A DNA stretch of 64,000 nt from NCBI RefSeq assembly GCF_002091635.1, contig NZ_BDAC01000006.1, positions 62,001 to 126,000 of the forward strand, written 5' to 3'. Shown piece by piece: positions 20,800 through 32,079 of this stretch; position 1 is the stretch's first letter, and each line of letters opens with the position of its first letter. This DNA comes from Pseudomonas indica NBRC 103045 (lineage in GTDB: Bacteria; Pseudomonadota; Gammaproteobacteria; Pseudomonadales; Pseudomonadaceae). A program made the translations under genes and the position numbers. Below the pieces are notes generated by a model, which was given only the letters and a program-made list of their open reading frames with translations, was not told the DNA's origin and searched no databases.

Positions 20800-22464
20800 T
20801 CAGCCGCGATGGCGACCGCGGAAGTAGTCGATCAGGCCTTGGGTCGAGGCATCTTCGGCGGCGGGCTGGTCGAAGCCGGTGAGGCGCTGGTAGACGCCCT
20901 TGCCCAGTTCCTTACCCAGCTCCACACCCCATTGGTCGAAGGCATTGATCCCCCAGATCACGCTCTGCACGAAGACCTTGTGTTCGTACAGCGCCACCAG
21001 TGCGCCCAGGCGGCGTGGGTCGATGCGCTCCAGGACCAGCGTGTTGCTCGGCCGGTTGCCGGGAATGACCTTGTGCGGTGCGAGGGCCTGCACCTTGTCC
21101 TCGCTCAGGCCCTTGGCACGCAGCTCGGCCTCGGCTTCTTCGCGGGTCTTGCCGAGCATCAGCGCCTGGCTCTGCGACAGGCAGTTGGCGTACAGCCAGT
21201 GGTGGTGGTCGACCACCGGGTTGTAGCTGACCACCGGCACGATGAAGTCCGCCGGGATCAGCGGGGTGCCCTGGTGCAGGAGCTGGTGGTAGGCGTGCTG
21301 GCCGTTGCAACCGACGCCGCCCCAGATTACCGGGCCGGTACTGGTGGTCACCGGGCTGCCGTCCTGGCGCACGCTCTTGCCGTTGGACTCCATGTCCAAC
21401 TGCTGCAAGTGCTTGGTGATGTTCCGCAGGTAATGGTCGTAGGGCAGGATGGCATGGCTCTGGGCACCCCAGAAGTTGCCGTACCAGACGCCGAGCAGGG
21501 CCAGCAGCACCGGCATGTTGCTCTCGAACGGGGCCTGCAGGAAATGCTGGTCCATGGTGTAGGCGCCGGACAGCAGTTCCTTGAAGTTGGACATGCCGAT
21601 GGTCAGGGCGATCGGCAGGCCGATGGCCGACCACAGCGAGTAGCGCCCGCCGACCCAATCCCACATCGGGAAGATGTTTTCTTCGCGGATACCGAACTCC
21701 ACGGCCGCCTTGGTGTTGCTGGAAACGGCGATGAAGTGGCGGTGCAGTTCGCTTTCCGAGCCGCCCTGGGCCAGGTACCAGTTGCGCGCGGCCTGGGCGT
21801 TCTTCAGGGTCTCCAGGGTCGAGAAGGATTTCGACGAGACGATGAACAGCGTGGTTTCCGCGCGCAGCTTGGCGGACAGCTCATGGAATTCGCTGCCGTC
21901 GATGTTCGCCAGGTAGTAGCAGCGCACGCCGCGCTGGGCGAAGGGCAGCAGGGCTTCGGACACCAGTTGCGGGCCGAGGAAGGAGCCGCCGATGCCGATG
22001 TTCACCACATCGGTGATGGGCTTTTCGGTGTAGCCGCGCCAGAGCCCGTCGTGGATGCGCCCGACCAGTTCGGTCATCTGGTGCAGCACGCGGTGGACTT
22101 CCGGGATCAGGTTGACGCCGTTGACTTCCAGGCGGTCGCCGAATGGCTGGCGCAGCGCCGTGTGCAGGGCTGGGCGGCCTTCGGAGGCATTCACGCATTC
22201 GCCCTTGAAGAGCGCACGGATCGCCTGTTCCAGACCGGCTTCGCGGGCCAGGCTGACCAGCAGGTCGCGGGTTTCGCGGCTGATGAGGTTTTTCGAGTAG
22301 TCGAGGAACAGGCCGCAGGCGCTGAGGGAAAAGTCTTCGAAGCGCCGGGAATCGGACTGGAACGCCTCGCGCATGCTGAAGCTGCGCATGGCCTCGCGGT
22401 GTTGGTCGAGGTGCTGCCAGGAGGAAAGGGTGGTGACATCGAGCGGGTGCTGATAATACGCCAT
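20800..22464 (-). CDS. pgi: glucose-6-phosphate isomerase
   Basis: Interconverts glucose-6-P and fructose-6-P. 554 aa. Family signatures [54 protein letters not shown] and the C-terminal [18 protein letters not shown] are intact. Starts [19 protein letters not shown]. Separated from panD upstream by an intrinsic terminator, so likely its own unit. Confidence 0.96.
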   Translation of the reverse strand: MAYYQHPLDVTTLSSWQHLDQHREAMRSFSMREAFQSDSRRFEDFSLSACGLFLDYSKNLISRETRDLLVSLAREAGLEQAIRALFKGECVNASEGRPALHTALRQPFGDRLEVNGVNLIPEVHRVLHQMTELVGRIHDGLWRGYTEKPITDVVNIGIGGSFLGPQLVSEALLPFAQRGVRCYYLANIDGSEFHELSAKLRAETTLFIVSSKSFSTLETLKNAQAARNWYLAQGGSESELHRHFIAVSSNTKAAVEFGIREENIFPMWDWVGGRYSLWSAIGLPIALTIGMSNFKELLSGAYTMDQHFLQAPFESNMPVLLALLGVWYGNFWGAQSHAILPYDHYLRNITKHLQQLDMESNGKSVRQDGSPVTTSTGPVIWGGVGCNGQHAYHQLLHQGTPLIPADFIVPVVSYNPVVDHHHWLYANCLSQSQALMLGKTREEAEAELRAKGLSEDKVQALAPHKVIPGNRPSNTLVLERIDPRRLGALVALYEHKVFVQSVIWGINAFDQWGVELGKELGKGVYQRLTGFDQPAAEDASTQGLIDYFRGRHRG

Positions 22465-22505
22465 GGGCTTGCGGCTTCCTTATTCAGAGCAACCTTTTGA
22501 ACAGC

Positions 22506-22531
22506 AAAAAGCCCGGTACGTTCCGGGCTTT
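22506..22531 (-). terminator. intrinsic terminator after panD
   Basis: GCCCGG-6 nt-CCGGGC stem (22511-22528) flanked by A and T runs on both sides; on the minus strand it ends in CCGGGCTTTTTG. It separates panD from pgi. Confidence 0.88.
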
Positions 22532-22553
22532 TCAGTCTAGCGCGGCAGGGGGC

Positions 22554-22934
22554 TCAGGCCACCTGTACCGGGATGGCATTGCTGGTGTGGCTCAGCTCGT
22601 TCCCCGGCGACATGTACAGCATGCGGGGTTTGAAGTTGGCGAGTTCCGCCTCGCTGTAATGGGCGTAGGCGCAGATGATCACCCGGTCGCCGACTTTCGC
22701 CTTGTGCGCGGCGGCGCCGTTCACCGAGATCATCTTCGAGCCGGCTTCGCCGCGGATGGCGTAGGTGGTGAAGCGTTCGCCATTGTCGACGTTGTAGATC
22801 TGAATCTGTTCGTACTCATGGATGCCGGCGAGGTCCAGCCATTCACCGTCGATGGCACAGGAGCCTTCGTAATCGAGCACAGCGTGGGTGACTTCGGCGC
22901 GGTGCAGTTTGGCCTTGAGCATGATGGCGTGCAT
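22554..22934 (-). CDS. panD: aspartate 1-decarboxylase proenzyme
   Basis: Makes beta-alanine for pantothenate. 126 aa; the self-cleavage site Gly24-Ser25 is present (DYEGSCAID), which generates the pyruvoyl group at Ser25. Start [17 protein letters not shown] is canonical. Third pan gene after panB and panC on the minus strand, 152 bp downstream of panC, and followed by a terminator. Confidence 0.97.
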   Translation of the reverse strand: MHAIMLKAKLHRAEVTHAVLDYEGSCAIDGEWLDLAGIHEYEQIQIYNVDNGERFTTYAIRGEAGSKMISVNGAAAHKAKVGDRVIICAYAHYSEAELANFKPRMLYMSPGNELSHTSNAIPVQVA

Positions 22935-23086
22935 GGCGTTTTCCTCAGTGTCCTGGCGTGGAGCCTACAGCGGCGGGTGAGTGTGCCCGAAGCCTGGAGG
23001 GTGATCAAGGTCACGGATCGGGGCTCGAACCGTTGGCGAAGTCATCGCAGACGGTCAGGCCGTCTGCGGCGCTTCTCATGGAGTTC

Positions 23087-23947
23087 TCAGGCCGGATGGT
23101 CGAGGTCTACCGCCAAGTTGTCGATCAGTCGGGTGGCGCCCAGGTAGGCGGCGGTGAGGATGACCAGTTGGCGGTCTTCCGCAGCGGCGGGGCGCAGGCT
23201 GTTGGCCTCGCGGATTTCCAGGTAATCCGGGCGGAAGCCGGCCTGTTCCTGTTCGAGCCGGCCGGCGGCGACCAAGGCGGCATGGTTGCACTCGCCGGCG
23301 CGCAAGGCTTCGGCGATACGGCTGAGGCTGCGATACAGGGCAGGGGCGGCGGCGCGTTGCTCGGCGCTCAGGTAGCCATTGCGCGACGACAGGGCCAGGC
23401 CGTCTTCGGCACGGACCGTCGGCTCGCCGATGATCTGGATCGGCATGTTGAGGTCGCGCACCAGGGTGCGGATGACCGCCAGTTGCTGGTAGTCCTTCTG
23501 GCCGAACACGGCGAGGTCGGGTTGGACCATGTTGAACAGCTTGGTCACCACCGTAGCGACGCCCTCGAAGTGACCCGGACGGCTGGCGCCGCACAGCCCT
23601 TCGGAGACGCCGGGCACGCTGACGCGGGTCTGGCCTTCCATGCCGTGGGGATACATTTCTTCCACGGTGGGGGCGAACAGCAGATGGCAGCCGGCATCGA
23701 AGAGTTTTTCCTGGTCGGCGGTGAGAGTGCGCGGGTATTTCGCCAGGTCCTCGGTCGGGCCGAACTGCAACGGATTGACGAAGATGCTGGCGACCACGAA
23801 GTCGGCGCGCTGGCCGGCCTTCTCCACCAGGGCGACATGGCCGGCGTGCAGGTTGCCCATGGTCGGCACGAAGCCGATGCGCTTGCCTTCGCTACGGGCG
23901 CGGGCGACTGCGGCGCGCAGTTCGCGGACGGTCTTGACGGTGTTCAT
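23087..23947 (-). CDS. panC: pantoate-beta-alanine ligase
   Basis: Condenses pantoate and beta-alanine with ATP to pantothenate. 286 aa. [19 protein letters not shown] carries the HxGH nucleotide motif; [26 protein letters not shown] and [11 protein letters not shown] (KMSKS-like) follow. ATG at 23947 overlaps the panB stop by 4 bp, fixing the start. Confidence 0.97.
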   Translation of the reverse strand: MNTVKTVRELRAAVARARSEGKRIGFVPTMGNLHAGHVALVEKAGQRADFVVASIFVNPLQFGPTEDLAKYPRTLTADQEKLFDAGCHLLFAPTVEEMYPHGMEGQTRVSVPGVSEGLCGASRPGHFEGVATVVTKLFNMVQPDLAVFGQKDYQQLAVIRTLVRDLNMPIQIIGEPTVRAEDGLALSSRNGYLSAEQRAAAPALYRSLSRIAEALRAGECNHAALVAAGRLEQEQAGFRPDYLEIREANSLRPAAAEDRQLVILTAAYLGATRLIDNLAVDLDHPA

Positions 23948-24744
23948 GCGGAGAATCCGTGTTCGGCGGCGGGGAAACTGGTGTCCTTGACGGCCTTGAC
24001 GTAGGCGCCGATCGCAGCCTGGATGCTGCTGCGACCCTCCATGAAGTTCTTGACGAATTTCGGTGTGCGACCGCTGAGCGACAGCCCAAGCATGTCGTGC
24101 AGCACCAGCACCTGGCCGTCGGTGGCGTTGCCGGCACCGATGCCGATCACCGGAATCTTCACCGACTGGGCGATTTCCGCCGCCAGCTCGCTGGGTACGC
24201 ACTCCAGCAGCAGCATGGCGGCGCCGGCCTGCTCCAGGGCCATGGCGTCGGCGCGCATCTGCCGTGCCTGGGCCTCCTGGCGACCTTGTACCTTATAGCC
24301 ACCGAGGATGTTCACCGCCTGGGGAGTCAGGCCGAGGTGCGCGCAGACCGGTACGCCGCGCTCGGCCAGCAGGCGGATCGGCTCGGCCAGCCAGGCGGCG
24401 CCTTCCAGCTTGACCATGTGGGCGCCGGCCTGCATCAGGCGGGCGGAGTTGTTCAGGGCTTGTTCGGTGGTGGCGTAGGCCATGAACGGCAGGTCGACCA
24501 GAATCAGCGCCCCCTGGTTGCCGCGCTTGACGCTGGCGACGTGATAGGCCATCTCGTCGACGCTGACCGGCAGGGTGCTGTCGTGCCCCTGCAGGACCAT
24601 GCCGAGGGAATCGCCCACCAACAGGACTTCGACGCCGGCCTGGCAGGCGGCCTGGGCGAAGGTGGCGTCGTAGCAGGTCAGCATGGCGATTTTCTCGCCG
24701 CTCTGCTTGAGACTTTGCAGGGTGGTCAGGGTGATATCTGGCAT
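23944..24744 (-). CDS. panB: 3-methyl-2-oxobutanoate hydroxymethyltransferase
   Basis: First committed step to pantoate, using methylene-tetrahydrofolate. 266 aa TIM-barrel enzyme with [39 protein letters not shown] (metal-binding Asp) and [20 protein letters not shown]. Start [13 protein letters not shown], preceded by GAGGA. Translationally coupled to panC. Confidence 0.97.
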   Translation of the reverse strand: MPDITLTTLQSLKQSGEKIAMLTCYDATFAQAACQAGVEVLLVGDSLGMVLQGHDSTLPVSVDEMAYHVASVKRGNQGALILVDLPFMAYATTEQALNNSARLMQAGAHMVKLEGAAWLAEPIRLLAERGVPVCAHLGLTPQAVNILGGYKVQGRQEAQARQMRADAMALEQAGAAMLLLECVPSELAAEIAQSVKIPVIGIGAGNATDGQVLVLHDMLGLSLSGRTPKFVKNFMEGRSSIQAAIGAYVKAVKDTSFPAAEHGFSA

Positions 24745-24878
24745 CGAAATCGTCCTCATCGGCACCGGTTTGCACCGGCACGGGGCAACGGGACGCCTAT
24801 AGTCCCGATGGGGGGGCATGAAGTCAATCGCAGGTGTTACCGGCGTGTTACTGGCGTTACCGCCAATGTTCGACAGCG

Positions 24879-25361
24879 TTAGAGCCGTTCCAGGCCCTCG
24901 AACGGGCAGGCCGCCAGAAGCTCGGACAGGCGTCGTCCGTCCGGCAGCGCCAGTTCCTCGCCGGCGATTTCCGCCAGGGGATAGAGCACGAAGGCACGGG
25001 CATGCATGTGGTAGTGCGGCACCTGCAGGCGCGGCTCGTCGATCTGCCGTGAGCCGAACAGCAGGATATCCAAGTCCAGCGTGCGCGGCCCCCAGCGCTC
25101 TTCTTTCCGTACCCGGCCCTGGTTCAGTTCGATGGTTTGCAGTGCGTCGAGCAGAGCCTGCGGAGGGAGATCGGTATCCAGCGCGGCCACGGCATTCACG
25201 TAGCGCGGCTGGTCGGCAGGGCCCAACGGATCGCTGCTATAGAAGGAAGAGGTCGCGGCCAGCCGGCTTTGCGGCAGTTCGCCCAGCGCGGCCAGGGCGC
25301 CGCGCAATTGCTCGAGGGGTTCGGACAGGTTGCTGCCGAGGCCGATGTAGACCCGTTCCAT
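24879..25361 (-). CDS. folK: 2-amino-4-hydroxy-6-hydroxymethyldihydropteridine pyrophosphokinase
   Basis: Folate biosynthesis kinase, 160 aa. Start [19 protein letters not shown], then [14 protein letters not shown] and the signature [15 protein letters not shown] with its metal-binding Asp pair. The gene begins 2 bp after pcnB ends and lies upstream of panB, a common Pseudomonas arrangement that puts folate and pantothenate genes together. Confidence 0.96.
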   Translation of the reverse strand: MERVYIGLGSNLSEPLEQLRGALAALGELPQSRLAATSSFYSSDPLGPADQPRYVNAVAALDTDLPPQALLDALQTIELNQGRVRKEERWGPRTLDLDILLFGSRQIDEPRLQVPHYHMHARAFVLYPLAEIAGEELALPDGRRLSELLAACPFEGLERL

Positions 25362-25363
25362 TG

Positions 25364-26767
25364 TTACTCCGCCGCGCTCGGGGCGCCTTCGCCGCGCGGA
25401 CCGCCACGCCGCCGGCGGGTGCCGCCACGGCGGCGCTTGCGCGGTGCGGCGCCATCGTCCTTGCTGTTGAGGGCGCGGATCATGTTACGGCGTTCGCTGT
25501 CGCTGGCGTCCTGGTAGTCGGTCCACCAGTCGCCGAGGCCATCGGTCTCTTCGCCGGCTTCTTCGCGCAGCAGCAGGAAGTCGTAGCCAGCGCGGAAACG
25601 CGGGTTCTCCAGAAGCAGGTCGGCGCGTTTGCCGCTACGGCGGGGCAGGCGCTCCTGCATGTCCCAGATTTCGCGGATCGGGATGGTGAAGCGCTTCGGT
25701 ACGGCGGTGCGCTGGCACTGTTCGCTGATGACGTCGTGGGCGGCCTCCTGCATCGCCGGGATCGGCGGCATGCCACGCCCTTGCAGGTAGGCGACGCGAG
25801 CCGGCAAGGCAGGCCAAAGCAGGGCGGCGAAGAGGAACGCGGGCGTTACCGGCTTGCCGCGGTAGATGCGCTCGTCGGTGTTGGCCAGGGCCTGGCGGAT
25901 CAGTCGGCCGGCGTATTCGGGGTTCTGTTCGAGCGCCTTGGCGCTGGCCGGGAACAGCGGGGCGAAGAGGTCGTATTCCAGCAGCAGTTCGAAGGTGCGT
26001 TCGGCCTGACCGGAGAGGAACAGCTTGAGCACTTCATCGAATAGCCGGGCCGATGGAATCTCGCGAAGCATCGGTGCCAGGCGGCGAATCGGCGCGGCGC
26101 TGTGCTTTTCGATGTCGAAGCCCAACTTGGCGGCGAAGCGCACCGCGCGCAGCATGCGCACCGGATCTTCCTGGTAACGCTGCTCGGGATCGCCGATCAG
26201 GCGGATCAGGCGGTTGCGAATGTCATGGACGCCGTGGGCGTAGTCGAGGATGCGCTCGTTGCTGACGTCGAAGTACAGGGCATTGATCGTGAAGTCGCGG
26301 CGCTGGGCGTCGTCTTCCAGAGTGCCGTAGACGTTGTCGCGCAGGATCCGGCCGCTTTCGTTACGCGCGGCCTGGGTGCTGTCTTCCTCTTCATCGCCCT
26401 GGGGATGGTGGGAGCGGAAGGTAGCGACTTCGATGATCTCGCGGCCGAAGTGTACGTGCACCAGCTTGAAGCGACGGCCAATGACCCGGGCGTTGCGGAA
26501 CTCGGCGCGAACCTGTTCGGGCGTGGCGCTGGTGGCGACGTCGAAGTCCTTGGGTTCGAAGTTCAGCAAGAGGTCGCGGACGCAGCCGCCGACCACGTAG
26601 GCCTGGTATCCGGCATTCTGCAGTCGTTCGACCACGCTGACGGCGTACCGGCTGATCTGTCCGCGGCGCAGGCTGTGCTGGTTGTTTCCCAATACTTCGG
26701 GCGTGCTGCGGGGATGCGGGGCGCGGCGCAGGGGAGAACGGAAAGACTGGAACAGCTTTTTCAGCAT
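25364..26767 (-). CDS. pcnB: poly(A) polymerase I
   Basis: Adds 3' poly(A) tails to RNA and so promotes decay. About 467 aa. The nucleotidyltransferase core contains YVVGGCVRDLLLNFEPKDFDVATSA (catalytic DFD), the RRDFTINALYF motif and the RNA-binding region YQEDPVRMLRAVRFAAKL. The tail is very basic (RKRRRGGTRRRRGG), typical of PcnB. ATG at 26767 (MLKKLFQSF) was preferred to a GTG three codons upstream. Downstream of crcZ. Confidence 0.95.
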   Translation of the reverse strand: MLKKLFQSFRSPLRRAPHPRSTPEVLGNNQHSLRRGQISRYAVSVVERLQNAGYQAYVVGGCVRDLLLNFEPKDFDVATSATPEQVRAEFRNARVIGRRFKLVHVHFGREIIEVATFRSHHPQGDEEEDSTQAARNESGRILRDNVYGTLEDDAQRRDFTINALYFDVSNERILDYAHGVHDIRNRLIRLIGDPEQRYQEDPVRMLRAVRFAAKLGFDIEKHSAAPIRRLAPMLREIPSARLFDEVLKLFLSGQAERTFELLLEYDLFAPLFPASAKALEQNPEYAGRLIRQALANTDERIYRGKPVTPAFLFAALLWPALPARVAYLQGRGMPPIPAMQEAAHDVISEQCQRTAVPKRFTIPIREIWDMQERLPRRSGKRADLLLENPRFRAGYDFLLLREEAGEETDGLGDWWTDYQDASDSERRNMIRALNSKDDGAAPRKRRRGGTRRRRGGPRGEGAPSAAE

Positions 26768-26879
26768 GGGATGCACTGTTTGAGGGATTGGCCGGCCAGA
26801 AATGCAAATGGCCGCAGAATGGCCGCGAATTCTAGCATTGACTGGGGAGATGGTGTAGGAAGCGGGGGCGGGGTGTCAA

Positions 26880-27253
26880 AGCTACTGGGGGAGCCGAAGC
26901 TCCCCCCCAAGTAGGTGCGTGCTTTGTTTTTGTTATGGTATCGGGCCTGTTGTTTTTGTTGTCCGGCCCGTCCCTCGAAGCCTTGGCCTGTTGGGAAGGT
27001 TCCCAGAGGGGGAACCAATAGCAAACGGATTGCTTTGGACGCTGACGATGCCATGATCATTCCGTGACCCAACCAGTTCAGGCGCTGCCTTGGGGCAGTT
27101 TTATTGTTCTCAGCCTGGTTGCGGGGCAAGCCCGAAGGCAACTCCTCTCCAAAAGAATCAGTTAGCTGCGCCTCCGCCTTGTTGTTTTTGTTGTGCTGGA
27201 GTCGATACGTCTTGTTTTTATTGTGGGTTTTCAGCGTTGTTATTGTTGTTGTG
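26880..27253 (-). ncRNA. crcZ: CrcZ small RNA, Hfq/Crc-sequestering decoy
   Basis: Carbon-catabolite-repression sRNA between cbrB and pcnB. Reading the minus strand, A-rich CA motifs (AACAAYAA type) occur at 27236-27252, 27211-27225, 27179-27194, 27099-27110, 26947-26962 and 26923-26936; the one at 26947 is presented in the loop of a 6-bp GC stem. These are the sites that titrate Hfq/Crc. Position, orientation and motif number fit CrcZ of P. aeruginosa (about 400 nt). The 5' end is set about 12 nt after the sigma-54 promoter; the 3' end at a UUCG-tetraloop hairpin is inferred. Confidence 0.9.
26887..26906 (-). terminator. crcZ 3' hairpin
   Basis: Perfect 8-bp stem GGGGGAGC / GCTCCCCC closed by a TTCG tetraloop on the minus strand. 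A strong stem at the right place to end CrcZ, but only a weak T stretch follows. Confidence 0.6.
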
Positions 27254-27263
27254 CCATAGATAA

Positions 27264-27279
27264 AGCAGATGCCGTGCCA
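27264..27279 (-). promoter_or_regulatory. sigma-54 promoter of crcZ
   Basis: Minus strand TGGCACGGCATCTGCT: GG and GC are separated by exactly 10 nt, matching the -24/-12 pattern of RpoN promoters. It sits just upstream of the first CA motif. CrcZ is known to be RpoN- and CbrB-dependent. Confidence 0.88.
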
Positions 27280-27339
27280 GTTTTTATGATTCCTTTAAAA
27301 TCAAAGCCTTAGGTAATTCAGGGTGTGCCGGGAGGGCAC

Positions 27340-27378
27340 AAAAAAGCCGGGTTTCCGTTACCGTAAGACCCGGCTTTT
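27340..27378 (-). terminator. intrinsic terminator after cbrB
   Basis: GCCGGGT / ACCCGGC stem with a long loop, flanked by AAAAAA on one side and CTTTTG on the other, so it can work in both directions. It separates cbrB from crcZ. Confidence 0.85.
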
Positions 27379-27403
27379 GTTACGAGATGTTGAGGCGGTA
27401 ACA
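27378..27403 (-). promoter_or_regulatory. CbrB upstream activating site for crcZ
   Basis: Palindrome TGTTAC-N14-GTAACA, the spacing and half-sites I recall as the CbrB activating sequence of crcZ in P. aeruginosa. It is centred about 137 bp upstream of the inferred crcZ start, as expected for a sigma-54 enhancer. Confidence 0.8.
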
Positions 27404-27448
27404 AGTTGTTGAGCCTGTCACGGGCCGCCCTATCTCATGGACTTCTTG

Positions 27449-28867
27449 TCAAGAGCCGGTCGCCGCTCCCGACTTGCGGCGCGGAATGCCCAGGCGCTGA
27501 CGGCGCTCCCACAGGCACTTGCGGCTGATGCCCAGTTTGCGGGCCAGCTCGGTTTCGGTCATGTGGTCCTGGTGCTCGAGCACGAAGTGCTGGAAGTAGT
27601 CTTCCAGGGACAGGTCCTCGGTCGGCTCGGAGCTGGCGTTGGTGCCCTGCTGCATCGGGTTGTCGCTGAAGTCCTCATCGTCCAGGTCGTCCAGTTCGAT
27701 ATCGATACCCAGGAGGTCGGCGGAAATCTCCGAGCCTTCGCAGAGGATCACCGCCCGTTCGATGGCATTCTCCAGTTCGCGCACGTTACCCGGCCATGGG
27801 TAATGGCGGATGGCCTGCTCCGCGTCGTGGGCGAAGCGCAGTTCGCCGCGCCCCATGCGCGCGCACTGGCGGACGAGGAAGGCCTGGGCGATCTCGCTGA
27901 CGTCGGCGCCGCGCTCGCGCAGGGCCGGGAGCTTGAGGGCGATCACGTGCAGGCGGTAATAGAGGTCTTCGCGGAATTGGCCGGTCTTGGCCAGGGTCTT
28001 GAGGTCGCGGTGGGTGGCGGCGATCAGGCGCACATCCACCTTTTGCGACTGCACCGAACCGACCCGGCGGATCTCGCCTTCCTGCAACACGCGCAGCAGG
28101 CGGGCCTGGGCTTCCAGCGGCAATTCGCCGATTTCGTCGAGGAACAGGGTGCCGCCGTCGGCCGCTTCGACCAGACCGGCACGGCCGGCGCTGGCACCGG
28201 TGAAGGCGCCTTTCTCATGGCCGAAGAGTTCGGACTCGATCAGGGTTTCCGGGATCGCCGCGCAGTTCACCGAGATCAGCGGGGCCTTGGCCCGGCGCGA
28301 GAGGTTGTGCAGGGCACGGGCCACCAGCTCCTTGCCGGTACCCGACTCGCCCTGGATCAGCACAGTCGAATCGGTTGGCGCCACCTTGCGGATCTTGCCG
28401 TACAGCTCCTGCATGGCCGAGCAGGAACCGATGATACCGATCTCGCCGTTGGCCGCCTCCACGGGCTTCTCGGCGCCGCGTGCGGCCGGTCGTTCCGCCG
28501 AGGCCTGGCGGGCTTCCTGGCGGTCGCGCAGGATGCGCGCCACGGCCTGGAGCATTTCGTCGTGGTCGAACGGCTTGGCGATGTAATCGACCGCGCCCAT
28601 TTTCATCGAATCGACGGCGGAGCGCAGGCTGGCGTAGCTGGTCATGATCAGCACGGGAGTGCCCTGGGCCAGCTTGATGAGTTCGGTTCCGGGGGCGCCA
28701 GGCAGGCGCAGGTCACTGACGATCAGATCGAAGCCGGGAATGTTGAAACGTTCCTGTGCTTCCTGCACGGAGCCGGCTTCGCTGACTTCGTACTGGTTGC
28801 GCTCCAGGAGGCGGCGCAAGGCAGAGCGGATAATGGTTTCGTCTTCGACGATCAGGATATGTGGCAT
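27449..28867 (-). CDS. cbrB: CbrB, NtrC-family sigma-54-dependent response regulator
   Basis: Activates crcZ and carbon/nitrogen utilisation genes with RpoN. 472 aa: receiver domain with phospho-acceptor Asp52 in [13 protein letters not shown]+ domain with Walker A GESGTGKE and the sigma-54 contact loop GAFTGASAG, a linker containing [16 protein letters not shown], and a Fis-type HTH ([20 protein letters not shown]). 23 bp downstream of cbrA, one operon. Confidence 0.97.
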   Translation of the reverse strand: MPHILIVEDETIIRSALRRLLERNQYEVSEAGSVQEAQERFNIPGFDLIVSDLRLPGAPGTELIKLAQGTPVLIMTSYASLRSAVDSMKMGAVDYIAKPFDHDEMLQAVARILRDRQEARQASAERPAARGAEKPVEAANGEIGIIGSCSAMQELYGKIRKVAPTDSTVLIQGESGTGKELVARALHNLSRRAKAPLISVNCAAIPETLIESELFGHEKGAFTGASAGRAGLVEAADGGTLFLDEIGELPLEAQARLLRVLQEGEIRRVGSVQSQKVDVRLIAATHRDLKTLAKTGQFREDLYYRLHVIALKLPALRERGADVSEIAQAFLVRQCARMGRGELRFAHDAEQAIRHYPWPGNVRELENAIERAVILCEGSEISADLLGIDIELDDLDDEDFSDNPMQQGTNASSEPTEDLSLEDYFQHFVLEHQDHMTETELARKLGISRKCLWERRQRLGIPRRKSGAATGS

Positions 28868-28890
28868 CTAATTCGGCTCTCTCGACGGTC

Positions 28891-31845
28891 TCAAATCACA
28901 GCGGACGTCGCTTCGACATGCCGTGGCAGAGTCACCCGGATTCGGGTGCCGCGCTGGTGCTCGGGATCGGCCGGGCTGTCGATGGTGATTTGCCCATAAT
29001 GCTCTTCCACGATGGAATAGACCAGCGCGAGACCCAGGCCGGTCCCTTTGCCCGGGTCCTTCGTGGTGAAAAATGGCTCGAACAGGCGATCCATGATGCC
29101 CTTCGGAATGCCGCTGCCTTCGTCCTCGACGATCAGGTCGACGGTGTGCTCGGACGCTTCGCTGCGAACCCGGATGGCGCCGCCGGGCGGTGACGCATCG
29201 CGGGCATTGGACAGCAGGTTGATCAGCACCTGGGCGAGGCGCTGCGGGTCGCCCTCGGCCCAATGGTCGGGGTCGCAGAGGTTGTAGAACTGCACCTCGA
29301 CGCTGCGCCTGTTCAGCGACAGCAGGCCGATGGCGTCCTGCGCCACGGCGGCCAGGCTCACCGGCTCCTGCGCCTGCTGGCGGCCGCCGGCGTGGGCGAA
29401 GCTCATCAACGACTGGACGATGCGCGAGACGCGCTTGGTCTGCTCGATGATCTGGCTGCTGATCTCACTCAGTTCCGCATCGTCTTCGCGCTCTTCGCGC
29501 AGGTTCTGCGCCAGGCAGGCGATGCCGGTGATCGGATTGCCGATCTCGTGGGCCACCCCGGCGGCGAGGCGGCCGATACTGGCGAGGCGCTCGGAGTGGA
29601 TCAGCTTGTCCTCCAGGGACTGGGTTTCCGTGAGGTCCTCGACCAGCACCACCAGGCCGCTGTTGCCCGGCGCCAGCGGCTCGTCGATCGCCGCCTTGTG
29701 CAGGTTGAGCCAGCGGGTCTGGCCGTCCAGCGGCAGGCGGTGCTTATGCAGGTGTTCGTCGGGCAGGTTGATGAAGTCTTCCAGCAGTCCTTTCCAGGGC
29801 TCGGCGATGGCCGACAGCCGCGAACCCACTACGCGCAGCGCGGGGATGCCGGTCAGTTCTTCCATGGCCTTGTTCCACATCAGGATTTCCTGGTCCTTGG
29901 CCAGCGAGCAAACGCCCATCGGCAATTCCTGCAACGTCTGCCGGTGGTAACGGCGCAGGGCATCCAGCTCGGCGGCCAGGCCGGTGAGGCGCGAGTGGTA
30001 GTCCTCCAGGCGGCTTTCGATGAAGTGGATGTCTTCGGTGACATAGCCTTCGCTGCCGGATTTATAGGGCAGGAAGGTTTCCACGATGTCCTGGGCCACG
30101 CTTGGGCCCATCAGGCCGGAGAGGTTGGCTTCGATGCGGTCGCGCAGACGGCGCAGGGCATAGGGGCGACGTTCATCGAACGGCAGGTGGAGATCGCGCA
30201 TGGCCTGCTCGACCTCGCGCTGGGCGGTCTTGGCACCCAGCGGCTTGGCCAGTTGGGCGGCGAATTCCTGCGGCGAGGCGGCGATCAGTTCGCGGCGTTG
30301 CGGGCGGCGCACGTTGTCCACGGCGCAGGCTTCGGCGGCGCTCTTTTCCTCCGGGCTGGCCTCGGTGAACAGCGAGACCAGGGTGAATACCAGGACGTTG
30401 GCCGCCAGCGAGGCGATGGCCGCCAGGTGCCAACTGGTGTCGTCGAGCACATAGATGAGGTCGAAGAACGGCAGGTAGAAACCCTGGATGTTACCGATCA
30501 GCGGTAACAGCATGGTCACCAGCCACACGCTGACACCGCACAGCAGGCCGGCGACGAAGCCGCGCCGGTTCGCCGTGGGCCAGTACAGCACCGACAGCAC
30601 GCCGGGGAGGAACTGCAGGGTGGCGACGAAGGCGACGATGCCCAGGTTGGCCAGGTCCTGCTCGGCGCCGAGCATCAGGTAGAAGGCATAGCCGGCCATG
30701 ATCACGGTGACGATCAGCGCACGGCGGGTCCATTTCAGCCAGCGGTAGATGTTGCCTTCGGCCGGTGGCTGGTAGAGCGGCAGTACCAGATGATTGAGCG
30801 CCATCCCGGACAACGCCAGGGTGGTGACAATGATCACCCCGCTGGACGCCGAAAGCCCGCCGACGTAGGCGAGCAGCGCCAGCGGTTCGCTGTGTACGGT
30901 GATGCCCAGGCCGAGGGTGAAGTATTCGGGATTGGTGGCGGTACCGAGTTTCAGGCCGGCCCAGAGAATCACCGGCACAGCCAGGCTCATCAGCAGCAGG
31001 AACAGCGGCAGGCCCCAACTGGCGCTGACCATGGCGCGCGGGTTGAGGTTCTCGGTGAAGGTCATGTGGTACATGTGCGGCATCACCAAGGCCGAGGCGA
31101 AGAACACCAGCAGCAGGGTGCGCCAGGGACCTTCCTGCAACGGGGTGTGCAGCGCCGAGAGCACCGTCTGGTTCTGCAGCAGCCAGATTTCCAGTTCCTT
31201 CGGCCCGCCGAACACGTGGTACAGGGCGTAGAGGCCGATCCCGCCGATGGCGACCAGCTTGACCACCGATTCGAAGGCGATGGCGAACACCAGTCCCTCA
31301 TGCTTCTCCCGGGTGGCGATGTGGCGCGCACCGAAGAGAATGGTGAACAAGGTGATCAGGCCGCAGAAGGCCAGGGCGACGCGCTCCTGTACCGGCTCCC
31401 GGGTGAGGATGCCGATGGCGTCGGCCACCGCCTGGATCTGCAGCGCCAGCAACGGCAGCACGCCGATCAGCATGAACAGCGTGGTCAGCGCGCCGGCCCA
31501 GGTGCTGCGGAAGCGGAAGGCGAATAGGTCCGCCAGGGACGACAACTGGTAGGTGCGGGTGATGCGCAGGATCGGGTAGAGCAGCACCGGGGCCAGCAGG
31601 AAGGCGCCGGATACGCCGAGGTAACTGGCGAGGAAGCCGTAGCCGTACTGGTAGGCCAGGCCGACGGTGCCGTAGAACGCCCAGGCACTGGCGTAGACCC
31701 CGAGCGACAGGGTGTAGGTCAGCGGATGGCGGATGATCCAGCGAGGGATCAACCCACGCTCGCTGACCCAGGCGACGCCGAACAGGGCGAGCAGATAGGC
31801 GGCGCTGATCAGGATCAGCTGGCTAAGGCTAAAGCTCGTCTGCAT
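28891..31845 (-). CDS. cbrA: CbrA, SSS-STAC sensor histidine kinase
   Basis: Sensor of the CbrAB system that senses carbon availability. 984 aa: residues 1 to about 510 form a sodium/solute-symporter (SLC5) domain of about 13 TM helices, followed by a STAC domain (about 520-600), a PAS domain ([17 protein letters not shown]), then HisKA with phospho-acceptor His in [15 protein letters not shown] and HATPase with [25 protein letters not shown] and [16 protein letters not shown]. The symporter domain can transport histidine in homologues. cbrX overlaps its start. Confidence 0.97.
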   Translation of the reverse strand: MQTSFSLSQLILISAAYLLALFGVAWVSERGLIPRWIIRHPLTYTLSLGVYASAWAFYGTVGLAYQYGYGFLASYLGVSGAFLLAPVLLYPILRITRTYQLSSLADLFAFRFRSTWAGALTTLFMLIGVLPLLALQIQAVADAIGILTREPVQERVALAFCGLITLFTILFGARHIATREKHEGLVFAIAFESVVKLVAIGGIGLYALYHVFGGPKELEIWLLQNQTVLSALHTPLQEGPWRTLLLVFFASALVMPHMYHMTFTENLNPRAMVSASWGLPLFLLLMSLAVPVILWAGLKLGTATNPEYFTLGLGITVHSEPLALLAYVGGLSASSGVIIVTTLALSGMALNHLVLPLYQPPAEGNIYRWLKWTRRALIVTVIMAGYAFYLMLGAEQDLANLGIVAFVATLQFLPGVLSVLYWPTANRRGFVAGLLCGVSVWLVTMLLPLIGNIQGFYLPFFDLIYVLDDTSWHLAAIASLAANVLVFTLVSLFTEASPEEKSAAEACAVDNVRRPQRRELIAASPQEFAAQLAKPLGAKTAQREVEQAMRDLHLPFDERRPYALRRLRDRIEANLSGLMGPSVAQDIVETFLPYKSGSEGYVTEDIHFIESRLEDYHSRLTGLAAELDALRRYHRQTLQELPMGVCSLAKDQEILMWNKAMEELTGIPALRVVGSRLSAIAEPWKGLLEDFINLPDEHLHKHRLPLDGQTRWLNLHKAAIDEPLAPGNSGLVVLVEDLTETQSLEDKLIHSERLASIGRLAAGVAHEIGNPITGIACLAQNLREEREDDAELSEISSQIIEQTKRVSRIVQSLMSFAHAGGRQQAQEPVSLAAVAQDAIGLLSLNRRSVEVQFYNLCDPDHWAEGDPQRLAQVLINLLSNARDASPPGGAIRVRSEASEHTVDLIVEDEGSGIPKGIMDRLFEPFFTTKDPGKGTGLGLALVYSIVEEHYGQITIDSPADPEHQRGTRIRVTLPRHVEATSAVI

Positions 31846-32005
31846 CGCGTTGACTCTGGAGAATGAAGGTCACCACGATCAGGATCAGCCACAGCAGATA
31901 GGGCCGATACCAGGCGCCATTGGGGTCGATCCACCAATCCATGATGGCGGGGGAAAACAGATAGATCCCCACTACCAGGAGCAGGACCAGTCGGTAGATG
32001 TACAT
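31829..32005 (-). CDS. cbrX: CbrX, two-TM microprotein upstream of cbrA
   Basis: 58-aa membrane protein: TM1 RLVLLLVVGIYLFSPAIMDW, a conserved WWIDPNGAWYRP loop, TM2 LLWLILIVVTFILQ and a short charged tail. It overlaps the cbrA start by 17 bp. In other Pseudomonas this small gene, cbrX, is translationally coupled to cbrA. ATG at 32005 matches the family start MYIYRLVLLL; a TTG four codons upstream is less likely. Confidence 0.88.
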   Translation of the reverse strand: MYIYRLVLLLVVGIYLFSPAIMDWWIDPNGAWYRPYLLWLILIVVTFILQSQRDADEL

Positions 32006-32079
32006 ATTGAGCGGCAAGCCTCGAACAGCAGGCTGTCAGTTATAAGCGCTGCGCCGCGGCTTGGCGAGTCTTGACGGCA

